DNA of 64,000 nucleotides, from contig JAJNNX010000079.1 in NCBI GenBank assembly GCA_023159155.1, forward strand, positions 1-64,000. Reading direction: 5' to 3'. The stretch's first letter is position 1. The number at the start of each line of letters is the position of its first letter. Origin of the DNA: Ustulina deusta (Eukaryota; Ascomycota; Sordariomycetes; Xylariales; Xylariaceae). Shown piece by piece: positions 12,880-22,205 of this stretch. Under the pieces are notes generated by a model. That model was not told the DNA's origin and ran no database searches. It saw only the letters and a list, made by a program, of their open reading frames with translations. A program made the position numbers and the translations under genes.

Positions 12880-13830
12880 TACGCATTTATATATTATATA
12901 TCAAAAGCTCTTTAATAACTTATCTTTTTTTTAGCAATACTTTTAACAATATTTAGTACCTGTAATAAATTGCAGTTAATTAATTAGCACTTATTATAAG
13001 TTATAGTAAGCTCTTTAGGAACGTTTCCCTTTATATAGCAATATTATATATTGTATGTGATAAGCTCTATAAAAGTATTTTTTTATAGTATTTTTAATAA
13101 TATTTAGTAGCTATAATTGGTTATAAGGCAGTATTATAGGACATATTTATATGTTGTATATAATAAGCTCTATAGAAGCGTTTCTTTTTTTGCTATTACA
13201 GAGCTTTTAATAGTATTTAATAGCTGTAATAAGTTATATAAGCAATTAATAAGCTCTTTTAAAGGCTTTTCCCTCTTCGCTAGTAAGGCCTTTAATAATA
13301 TTTAGTAGCTGTAATAGGTTATATAAGCGGTTAATAGGCTTTTTTAAAAGCTTTTCTTTCTTTGCTAGCAAAGCTTTTAATAGTATTTAGTAGCTATAAT
13401 AGGTTATATAGCAGTTTAATATAGAATATATTTATGCGTAGCTTATAGTAAGCTTTATAGAAGTATTTTTTTTTTTGCTATAATAAAGCCTCTATTAAGA
13501 TTTAGTAATTATGATTGGTTATAAAGCAGTGCTATAGAACGTACTTATATATTATATATAGTAAGTTTTATAAAAACATCTCTTTTATTGCTATATTAAG
13601 CAGTATTATAGAACATACTTGTACGTAGTATATAATAAGCTTTATAAAAACATTTCTTTTTTTGCTATTATAAAGCTTTTAATAATATTTAGTAGCTATA
13701 ATTAGTTATAAAGTAGTTAATAAGCTTTTTTAAAAGCTTTTCCTTTTTTGTTTTAGCAAAACTTCTATTAAGATTTAGTAGCTATAATTAGATATAAAGC
13801 AGTATTTTTAACTAATTAAATCTTATTAGT
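12880..13830. repeat. Degenerate long-unit tandem repeat
   Basis: Repeated units of about 85-125 bp built around TTTAGTAGCTGTAATAGG, GTTATATAAGC and AAGCTTTT...TTTGCTA blocks, best seen at 13,208, 13,291 and 13,376 (spacing about 84 bp) and more diverged on both sides. Short open frames inside it, such as 13,117-13,305, are by-products of the repeat and not genes. Confidence 0.6.
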
Positions 13831-14254
13831 AATTTATAAAATAATTATTACTTTTTTAGCTAGTAAATATTAAGTACTAGCCCTTAGATCTTATTAATGC
13901 TTTATAAAATAATTGCTACTTTTTTAGCAAATAAAGAACTACTTTTTTAATGCAAGTCTAGTTGCTTCTATACTTTTTTAAAGGTATACTAGACGTTTTT
14001 ATCCTGCTTTATTTGCTAACTAGCTAATTGTTTAGTTATAAGGTTAAAAACTTATTTATTAGGTTTAAGCTCTAAAAAAGCGTACTAGTAGCGCGCTTTT
14101 AAGTAATAGCTATAATAAAACATATAATTTATTATATTAAAGTTTTCTTTTTTAGCCTAAGTATATATATTAATATAAAAACGCTTAGTAGAAGTATGTT
14201 TAGGGTTTTTTTTGCTATTGTTAGGCTATTTATTATTTTTAAATAAATAATTGA

Positions 14255-14420
14255 ATTTAAAATAATTAGCAAGCTTGCTACTTTTGCTATTGCTATTACA
14301 GTTGGATTCTAAATAGTTAGTAAGCTTGCTATCTTTGCTATTACTATTTTTGTTATTATAATCAGATTTAAAATAGCTAGTAGGCTTGCTATCTTTACAA
14401 TTGTTTTTTTTTGTTACTAT
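14255..14420 (-). repeat. Three-unit tandem repeat, low-complexity reading
   Basis: Three units of about 55-60 bp containing AGCTTGCTA and TTTGCTATTACTATT words. On the minus strand the open stretch 14,226-14,489 repeats the pattern D/S-S-K-L-x-N-Y in serine/asparagine/lysine-rich sequence. I regard it as repeat-driven, possibly a relic of a Gag tail, and not as a functional gene. Confidence 0.5.
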
Positions 14421-15643
14421 TGCTATTAGTACTAGATTTTTTAGACTCTTCAAGCTTTTCGGGCTTTTTAAGCAGCTTGCCTTTAGCAATAAATACTAAC
14501 TAAACGCTCTTTTTAGCAATCTTTAAAAAGTTTTATATATTAGCTTTTTAGTATAGCTTAATAGTTATAGTCTAATATTTTAAAATATTATTTATTATAG
14601 TAGTATAATATATAAACTTAAATAATATAGTCTAGTTTAAATAAAACTTTTAAAAAACTTTCTTTAAATTAATAACTAGCTCAAAAATATTTATTTTAAA
14701 CTTTCCGGTATAAACTTTAATAACTTTATTTAGTTATATATTGGTTTATTTAATAAGATTTATAACATGTTTTCTAATTAATATATTAATAAATACTATA
14801 TATTTATATTTATATTTAAACTTTAGAACTACTTGCGTTATATTACTAAACTTTCTTAAGTTATTATACTATTAATTAATAGTTTGGATTGCTTTTATAT
14901 AGGTTAATTAGTAGTTAAGATAGACTATTTTCTATATCTATTTAGCAAGCTCGGTAATTTTAGTACAATAGGTATTATAGCGTTTAAAAGCTATATTGTA
15001 GCGCTATTTAATATATTAATATAAGTATTTTCTAGTAGTAATAAGATCTATATATATAGCAATAAAAAAATCAGTATTTAGGTTTAAAAAAAATTCATTA
15101 ATTGCTAGCGCTTTTAGTGCTATAGGCTATAAAGCTCGATTTATAAGTATTATATAGTCCTATAAGTTATAGCTATAAGTACTAGTAATAAAATCTTCCT
15201 TTTATAATAAAAAGTTGTTAAATAAATTAAAGTTAATTATTATAGTTATTATAACAAACATATAGCTAGAACTAAAAAAATTGCTACGTTTAATATAAAC
15301 GCTTACTATTATATATATAACAAAAAAATTAATAGTACTCTAGTTTTATTATTAGAAAGCTCGCTAGCGCTATATATAACGCTTGTAATATAATATTTTT
15401 TTAACTGGAATGCTAGCAATTATATATACTAGTAAAAAGTTTACTAGCGTATATTTTACGCGTATATATTTTGCGTTTTAGTTCGTTTTAATAAAAAAAA
15501 CGCTTACTGTTAGCTTTTATAGCGCTTGCAATAAAGTATTTTGAATTAATCGCTAGCTAATATATATACTAGTAAAGAGCTCGTTAGCAATATATATATA
15601 TAGCATTCGCAATAAAATATAAAGTATTAATAAAACTTTTAAT

Positions 15644-15889
15644 TGTTAGATTTAGTACTAGCGATCTTGCTATATATTGCCCGCAGAAGGTCTATTATTA
15701 TTATTGTTCTAGGTCTATATAAGTATATTCTATACCCTACATACATATATATCCCTTATACAGTTAGGTATAGATCCATTTATTTAGCTATATAACGCTC
15801 TATTTGCTAAGGGCATACCCCCTATAAAGGCACCTCTCACTAGCCACTATGTGGCTCACATCACCACCTAGCCACCACTTAATCCGACA
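15644..15889. repeat. Right LTR of the 4.05-kb element
   Basis: 246 bp, ending AATCCGACA directly before the ACTAG duplication. The outer (right) half is the better preserved one (GTGGCTCACATCACCACC), the mirror image of the left LTR. Confidence 0.85.
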
Positions 15890-16129
15890 ACTAGTACGTC
15901 CCGTACGCTAATATGCCCTAGGGCGTATTGCACCTTACCGAGAGCAACCCTTCGTACAAGCTTAAACCGCAGACTTACAGTAACCTAGGTTAACTTTCTA
16001 ATCGTAGTATACGCGCAGCTATTTTAGCGTACCGATTGTAGCCCTTGCTAACTATTAGCTCGGCTGCTTTTCGGCCAATAGAATAAGTATAAAACCCTTA
16101 GTTTAATTAACACAGATAGTAGTACTACT

Positions 16130-16235
16130 TGTTAGGACAAATTGCTAAAGGTCACTATTGCGCTAAAAGACTAAAAAACTATAAGTATTATAGCCTCCGT
16201 ATATATTAGCTTTATTATGCTATTATAACATAACA
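16130..16235. repeat. TRIM right terminal repeat
   Basis: 106 bp partner of 11,708-11,813, followed directly by the TTATT target duplication. It is the last recognisable mobile element before the gene island, about 620 bp from the stop codon of cytochrome P450-1. Confidence 0.8.
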
Positions 16236-16240
16236 TTATT

Positions 16241-16850
16241 ATTAGTTTTTAGTTTAACAAAAATAATAGTAGCTATATTGAAATATTATAAAATAATTAA
16301 ATAATAATAAATAAAATAATTATTATTATTAATTAATTATAAAAAATAATTATAAAATAATTTATAAATATTATAAATTATAAGTTTCTAGGCTTATAAC
16401 TAGTTAAAAATAAATATATATAATAAATATATAGTATTATATATTGTCTTAAAAAACAAGTTTTAGTACAGCTAGATAAGGTAGTATTTTTATAATATAT
16501 AGTAGATACGTATAAGGCGTAGTACCTAGCTATCTTCTTTACTTGCCTCCCGATTTCCATACATGCTCACCCATGTGATCCACTTACACCACTTCAATAC
16601 TAGGGAAAGCTGAGCTCAGAATAGGCAGAAGGAAGCAGAGCTATTCGGACGGATAATATATAGATCTCCCACCTGACCAAATAGGGGTTAAGTGCTTCGT
16701 AATCGCGTGAAGCCGTAGGGGCTTATTTGCAATTGTGAATATCCTTCCAAGTCCTTGACCGCAAACCTTTATTACACGTGAGGAAGTCCAATATAATATA
16801 GCACGTGCGGTGGCGCTCGTCATGTCATCATATCATGTGAAATTGCTCCC
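16241..16850. other. Transition from AT-rich DNA to the gene island
   Basis: From 16,241 to about 16,545 the sequence is AT-rich and stop-filled. From about 16,545 it becomes base-balanced within tens of bases. The interval 16,545-16,850 is the 3' flank of cytochrome P450-1 and holds no convincing gene. Confidence 0.6.
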
Positions 16851-18820
16851 TTACCGCACCCTTCTCCATCTGACTCGAATATCTCTATCGGGAGGGGCAG
16901 CTACAGCATTTGCATATCCAGCATCATCTAGAGCAGACCGTTCGGAAGGGGATCCATCACCCTTAATCCATTCGACGAATTCAATATCAAACCTAGAAAT
17001 AACCATCGACACTGCTATGAGGACCTCTGCATTGGCAAAGAGGCGCCCAGCACATATGCTTATCCCGCCACCTGCCCACAGAACAAGCGCACAGTAAGTA
17101 TCTCACTAGCAACAAATCTGAAGAGAGGGTTCGGGGGAGAAGCCTCACCATAAGGGAAAAATGATCCTGTTTTACCGCTGATTGAGAATTCCAGTCTCCT
17201 CGTAGGGCGGCCATGATTGTCGAAGGTCTCTATCTCCTTCACGTGACGGTAAGCCCAAAACTCAGAAGCTGGGTGATCAGGCTTCCCCCCTAATTAGGTA
17301 GAATGGATTAGCCATGACTTCACCGGTTTAGATCTCTTTGATCAGACTATAGAGATTCCGAGCAGGGATGCATGATTGCGAGTAATCCTGAGTTACTGGG
17401 AACGGATCGAGATCAATAACGAGATGTATAACATTCAAGCAACTTACAAACTGCTTCATCGAAATGTGCAACTTCGGTAGGGGCTAACACAATAGATCCC
17501 TTGGGCAAAGTGTACCCAGCAATGATCACAGACTCGGTAGCTTTTCGTGTAATTAAAACGCCAACATGGAGCCGCATGACTTCCGTAAAAACTGATTGCA
17601 GCAATGGGAGAGATATGAGTATTTGGTGGTCAAGATACACACCAGAGTTGTTCTTGGGCATCTCTGCTTGCCTAATCTCCTCCTTGATGGCTTTAAATAG
17701 CTCTGGATCTTTCAGAAGCTCAAACATGAGCCAAGTACAAATAGGGATCGCATTTGCATGGAGCCTGTACACCTGATTAACTCGGAAGTACAATGGGCTG
17801 GAGTCCTCAAGAATGCTTACCCATACAGAAACAAAGCAAATGCGCCACCAATACTCTCAGCCGAAAAATCGAAATCTTTTGCCCATTGGGCTAGACCCTT
17901 AGAGACTTGAGAGCCGAAAACTGGCTCCCAATCAGCATCTCGGTCTGGACCTTCCCAATTGAACTCGCGATTGGCAAGCTCGTACCATTTACGGCACATA
18001 GCTGCGAACTGGTCTCGTATCCTCGCGGCACGCCTATTCAACCATGGTGGTAGTCCAAAGGCCAGTATCTCGGGGACCTTCTCGTATCTCCAGAAGGCGT
18101 CGATGAAACCCGGATTAAGGTCAATGATACGTGGCCCCAATATAGCTCGGGTAGCCGCAGCTGACATTTGCAATTTGAAGAACTCGAAGATGCGGACATC
18201 TTCAACCCATTCATTGACTGGAAAGATATCAAGTTCCTCTGCGAAGAATTTCTGGAATGACGCGGCAAAAGCACTGACGGGACGAGCAGCTATCAAAGTC
18301 TCATCGTGCATTCGGTGGCTTTCATACCAAATCCGTTTCTTGGGAGACTTGATACCTTCGCTGCGAGGTATGCTAGTAGGCCCTGAGTTATCTGCGTAGA
18401 AGTGGGCCATATCAGTGGGCGTATACCCCGCTGATTTCTCGAGGATGCTCAGTATCCATGGCTCCGAAGTGAACGATGATCTAAAAATAGTTGAAACGTT
18501 GGTTCCTCCCGCGATGATGTAAATACACGTAGGACCAAGTCTGCACTGTACTATGGCTTTGTCTTTTAGAGCTTCTCTGCATCAGGTTGGTTTAGTAAGC
18601 GCTGCATTTATTCGAGCGGAAATATTTCAACCCACCTTACTCTTGCAATAAATCTTCCCTTGTTGGTCATGAACTGCCAGGCATTGGACACAAATGGAAC
18701 AGATTCGCTGAGCCAAGTAGGTTGTTGCAACATCTGTGTTTCCTTCTGGCGATTGAGTATTACAGTGAGTGGCAATGCCACGAGAAAGATGCCCAGCACG
18801 ATGACCGAGAGCGCTGTCAT
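16851..18820 (-). CDS. Cytochrome P450 monooxygenase 1 (CYP7/CYP8-like), five exons
   Basis: Heme-thiolate oxidase, probably anchored in the ER membrane; substrate unknown. Exons: 18,820-18,636, 18,576-17,821, 17,764-17,448, 17,289-17,149 and 17,071-16,851, totalling 1,620 nt (539 aa, normal for the family). An N-terminal hydrophobic anchor (about residues 4-21) precedes the body. The K-helix ExxR is EVMR, followed by WGKPDHPASEFWAYR in the PERF region. The heme loop FFPYGGGISICAGR spans the last intron, with the ligand Cys near residue 473. Tyr replaces the usual Phe that starts FxxGxxxCxG. The I-helix reads GLHANAIPICTW, like the ANTIPA type of CYP7/CYP8, and lacks the usual acid-Thr pair. 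Intron 3 (158 nt) is long for this locus. It shares its strand with the FAD oxidoreductase 965 bp upstream. The gene appears intact; the P450 call is firm, the subfamily is inference. Confidence 0.93.
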
Positions 18821-18916
18821 TTCGTTTTTACCCTTTTGCTGATTCTCGATCTTTCGATGAAGCCCAAAACTTGCGAAATTGGTTGCAGATCAGTTCACAA
18901 GGAATTCGAGGTCTTG

Positions 18917-18932
18917 CCCGACTCGCGTCGGG
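18917..18932. promoter_or_regulatory. Candidate regulator site, CCCGAC-TCGC-GTCGGG
   Basis: Inverted repeat with perfect 6-bp arms and a 4-bp spacer, 97 bp upstream of the P450-1 start codon. It also reads CCG-N8-CGG, the inverted-triplet layout typical of Zn2Cys6 binuclear-cluster activators. It contains CGACTCGC, found again at 19,174 (reverse) and 21,640. Function is inferred from placement and recurrence only. Confidence 0.4.
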
Positions 18933-19173
18933 ATTTCAGTGAATAGAGGTTTATGTGCATTTATAGCCACTCAAGATGACGCGAATATCCCCATTTTTTG
19001 CGTACTCCGGTGTTACTGACCACTCCCGCTATTCCCTGAACAAGGCCACCACTTAGACTACTAAGCATACATCACTTGAGCGGTCGCGAATGCAGAATTG
19101 GTATCGCCGATCACGCCAACTCAAAAATGATGGTAACACTAACAGTAATTGTGCCCGAGTCCGTGAATCGGAT

Positions 19174-19181
19174 GCGAGTCG
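19174..19181 (-). promoter_or_regulatory. Candidate regulator half-site CGACTCGC
   Basis: Reverse-strand copy of the 8-mer found in the inverted repeat at 18,917-18,932, within the same promoter, about 354 bp from the P450-1 start codon. Confidence 0.3.
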
Positions 19182-19784
19182 TAAGGTTGTCGATGACCTA
19201 GGCGCCGCATGCGGTCACTTTCACGACGGTCTCACTCTATAAGTTAATCTTTCAGTGTTGCAATCGACCCCACGCTATTGACATGGATTCAAGATACCAA
19301 AGGCTCTGGCTCCTACCCAAATATAAGCTCGAAGCCTCGTCGTTAAGGTGATCCACATTCAACGAACAATATAGTGTTAAAAAGTAGAGGCCATTATAGT
19401 TACCGAATCACAACTACCGTTGTGGGTATTTTGACTCACTACCTACCTACACTAGGTGGTATGTTGATCCTTGTTGGTTCCACTCTTTGGATGCAACAGT
19501 GACCAACTTGCAGGAAGGGTCAGCTTGGCATTGAATTCCTTTACCTCAACCTCGGTGCAGCCCTAGTCCATCCTGCTGCAAAGTGCCAGCCTGCCATAGG
19601 TCATGCACATAATCAAAACTCCGTCGAATCGCATCACAAAGCTACCCAGCCTTCTCCTAAAAGATGACATATAGCGCACACGGATGCTTGAAAGACGCGT
19701 AATCTATTGGGGACACAAGCCATCTATCTTGAACGACGTTTCATTTATTTACAAGTCACACCTGGAATGCTACTGCTGTGTTCA

Positions 19785-21338
19785 CTAACCGGGGATCTTG
19801 AACCCTCCGGGAACATAGTCAACGAAGACATTCCCAGGATCATATGCAATCCGTACCTTAGCCAACCTGTCCAAATTCGAGCGTCCATAGCTTCGAATCG
19901 GGTCTTGCCATGCTGCAGCATAGTTCAGGTATATGTAGGGATCTAATGCATCCAGGCGACCGACGTCCAGCTCGATAGTACTTATCAATGACTTCATCTC
20001 TGAGGTAACCCTGTTATCATCCTCTAAATCAGACCAGGTCACACTCAATAATACCACCATTAAGGGTTTGTTGTGTCTGTCTTCTAAACCAAGCGTGTTC
20101 TCTCCTGCATGCCGAGCGTAGATAGATGGTGGTAGAGGTTCCAGAGAAAGAGCCCACGCGATATCCGCAATGTCTCGAATGATAGTGAGACTTTCGTTCC
20201 AAGCCCGCACTGTCGCATTGATAGCCTCGGTTGTAGGACGTATAGTAACTGTGGCGTATGCTGCTCTGCAAAATTAATTAGCTGCTGACGTCCATGAAAT
20301 CATCAAGAAGACGTGCCTTTCGCCGATCATTTGCATGGCTTCTGTCCCACTCGATAAGGCTGTCATATTGGCAACCCCCAAGGTAATGCTTTGTGCCGGA
20401 ATCTCAAAAAACTCTTGAAATATCCTCGGGGTTTCATCAACCTTCGTGTACTCTATGCTGTTGATGATACTGGGCCCCGTTTCATCGTATCTGAATGTGC
20501 CGATTAGAGAAGCATATTCGTCGTAGGGACCTGTGCTGAATCTTGAGAGGGCAGCGATTTCTTGCTCCTTTGTTGACATTGCGTGAATAGTATTGCCTCC
20601 CCAAAGGTCCCCCTGTGGGAAGGATAACAGTTTAATGCGAGTAACGATACCGAAGTTGTTAGTGCCACCGCGGAGAGCCCAGAGCAGGTCAGTGTTCCGC
20701 TCGTCGTTGGCGTTTATGATTGACCCGTTAGCTAGCACAACCTCGAAGTTTAATACGGTATCACATGCCCAGCCATACCGGGGGCTGAAGTAGGAAATAC
20801 CACCCCCAGTAACCACCCCGCCTGCGCCGACACTATAACCCCGACCACCAACGACACCAAGATTCAAGGGGTCAAGGTAAGAATAGAGTGATCCCCAAGT
20901 AATGCCGGAGCCAATGGTTACTACAGATCTCTCTTCATTCAGTTCAATACTATCGAGGCCTCTTAGGTCGATCGTAACCCCTCCCTGTATGTTGGATGCG
21001 CCAGCATTCGTTGAGTGTCCACCAGAACGCACAGCGAATAAGCAATGAGGAGTTTGCGAATCACCACCTGCGACTACTTTAACAATCTTTGAGACGTCCT
21101 GGGCGGTTTTTGGAGAGACGATACACTCAGGGTGGATATCGGTCTGCTGCAACGTAAAATATGACGCGAGCGACGCTGCATATGCATTACTTGCGGGAAA
21201 AGAGACCATCCCTTTGAGTAGGCTGGATAATGCAAGACACTATAGGTTTCTTGATTAGACTGTTATGTGGCCAACCTGTATTGTGGGTGTTGATACACTT
21301 ACGCAAGCGCTGCTTGCGGCGATTGTTGAGTTCGCCAT
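19785..21338 (-). CDS. FAD-binding (PCMH-type, BBE-like) oxidoreductase, three exons
   Basis: Flavin-dependent oxidase of the berberine-bridge-enzyme-like group, common in fungal secondary metabolism. Exons: 21,338-21,303, 21,239-20,317 and 20,265-19,785; 1,440 nt, 479 aa. The FAD domain carries FAVRSGGHS, with His near residue 87, the usual 8-alpha-histidyl FAD attachment site. GVTIDLRGLDSIEL, TIGSGITWG, YSVGAGGVVTGGGIS and LRGGTNNFGIVT follow in family order, and the C-terminal motif is YDPGNVFVDYVPGGFKIPG. No strong signal peptide is visible, so it may be cytosolic. The second intron (20,316-20,266, 51 nt) starts GC, not GT, and has a GCTAATTAA branch point; splicing there gives GERAAYATVT, matching the family pattern GxRxxFATxT. 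Without it the frame hits a stop. It is divergently transcribed from cytochrome P450-2. Substrate unknown. Confidence 0.93.
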
Positions 21339-22205
21339 GTTCCTCTTTCTTGCGAGATGATGCCGTCGATGTCCCTCTCTAAAGATCCCTATAAGGTGGC
21401 GGAATCAGTATCTTTTCTATATTGTCTGTCCTGGTGTCTATTCACAGCCTCTCTTGAGCGGTGTGACATGGTGTGTAGTGGTAGAATCCTCCATGGCTAC
21501 TCAGTACTATTTCCGGTGCTCTACAAAAGTATAGCGTTATCAAGACGGTTGCCTTGTTGCCTGTAGCCACGTATATCTGCTTGCGGCTAAAACCGTAACA
21601 CAGGAGTCAGCTTAGTGATGTTCCTCAAAGCCTCACCACCGACTCGCCGATAGCCTGATATTATCACAGTGCATGCAGATTCCGCCCCCGTGCTATTCCA
21701 CCAAGAGCGTTGGTTAGTGAACTAGCGCAACTGACATGTGATTTGCTTCGCGGCGAGCCCTTCTTTCTGGGTTCGGGCAACCGGAACTCCCCACTCTCAC
21801 GGATGCAACCAAACTGGTCGTCGTTAACTAGACCGCCTCCTATCCGTTGGTTATGACCACATACACACTACTTAGGTAGGTATCGAGTGTTAATTCATAG
21901 CCGCTTCAACCCGATTATAATGCATGTAGCATGTGTACAAGTTTTATGTTCCATATGAATAAGCGTTCACATCTCTACCTATCCGGGTTGCGAGCAAGAA
22001 CTTGGAAGCGTAATTTGTATGACCTAGTGATAGTGCGCCGAGATCGCAAGGGAAAACGTGAGGATTAAAAGACTTTAGAAATGATATAAACGCTTCAGGA
22101 TCATAATTCCTTGCCCAACCCAAGGCCTGCTTGGACATATGAGTAGTAGGATAATATCTGCGTCTTCTACACCTCTAGCATAAGTGGCTACATCGCTTTT
22201 CCATC
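21339..22205. promoter_or_regulatory. Shared 867-bp divergent promoter (FAD oxidoreductase / P450-2)
   Basis: Intergenic region between the leftward FAD oxidoreductase and the rightward P450-2; no gene seen. It holds one CCGACTCGC element at 21,639-21,647, also found in the P450-1 promoter. Both start codons have A at -3 (AACATGG and ATCATGG). It divides the cluster into a two-gene leftward arm and a three-gene rightward arm, so it may be the main control point. Short open stretches in it are not supported as genes. Confidence 0.55.
21639..21649 (+). promoter_or_regulatory. Candidate regulator site CCGACTCGCCG
   Basis: Shares the 9-mer CCGACTCGC with the inverted repeat at 18,917-18,932. It also reads as two direct CCG triplets five bases apart. 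It lies roughly 300 bp upstream of the FAD oxidoreductase start and 560 bp upstream of the P450-2 start. Confidence 0.35.

Larger units (their letters stand above)
11841..15889 (-). mobile_element. 4.05-kb LTR element nested in the TRIM, probably non-autonomous
   Basis: Two 246-bp LTRs (11,841-12,086 and 15,644-15,889) begin TGTCAGATTT or TGTTAGATTT and end in AATCCGACA or its mutated form AATCCAATA. The perfect 5-bp duplication ACTAG lies at 11,836-11,840 and 15,890-15,894. The 3.56-kb interior is largely tandem repeats (12,180-12,550; 12,880-13,830; 14,255-14,420). On the minus strand around 14,900-15,080 a decayed, possibly Gag-like frame can be read. I see no RT, integrase or protease motif, so I infer a LARD-type or gag-only element that relied on a partner. 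Minus orientation is inferred from that weak frame only. Confidence 0.75.
11708..16235. mobile_element. TRIM (miniature LTR element) split by a nested LTR element
   Basis: Two 106-bp direct repeats (11,708-11,813 and 16,130-16,235) start TGTTGTGACG and TGTTAGGACA and both end CATAACA. They are flanked by the 5-bp duplication TTATT (11,703-11,707; 16,236-16,240). Removing the nested element at 11,841-15,889 and one ACTAG copy leaves an element of only 474 bp with a 262-bp interior (11,814-11,840 plus 15,895-16,129). It has no coding capacity, which is the definition of a terminal-repeat retrotransposon in miniature. The interior is base-balanced and only lightly mutated. Movement would need enzymes from another LTR element. 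Confidence 0.75.
18821..19784 (-). promoter_or_regulatory. Upstream region of cytochrome P450-1 / 3' flank of FAD oxidoreductase
   Basis: 964 bp without a gene. It should hold the P450-1 promoter and the end of the FAD oxidoreductase transcript. Two copies of the 8-mer CGACTCGC occur, one of them inside a 16-bp inverted repeat at 18,917-18,932 and one reversed at 19,174-19,181. A TACCTACCTA word near 19,440 recurs as TAGGTAGGTA at 21,873 in the shared promoter, but such words are common in fungal intergenic DNA. Confidence 0.5.

Noticed and set aside
14226..14489. 87-codon Ser/Asn/Lys-rich frame on the minus strand
   Set aside because: The protein pattern is produced by the underlying tandem repeat within an LTR element.
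17501..18399. Open frames of 91 and 146 codons on the plus strand
   Set aside because: They are antisense to P450-1 exons, which carry full family motifs on the minus strand; the antisense frames match no family.
20274..20290. In-frame stop in the FAD oxidoreductase, suggesting a pseudogene
   Set aside because: The stop lies in a 51-nt GC-AG intron with a good branch point; splicing restores the family motif and the frame.
19438..21882. TACCTACCTA/TAGGTAGGTA shared by two promoters as a regulator site
   Set aside because: Such simple repeated words are frequent in fungal intergenic DNA; two copies are not informative.
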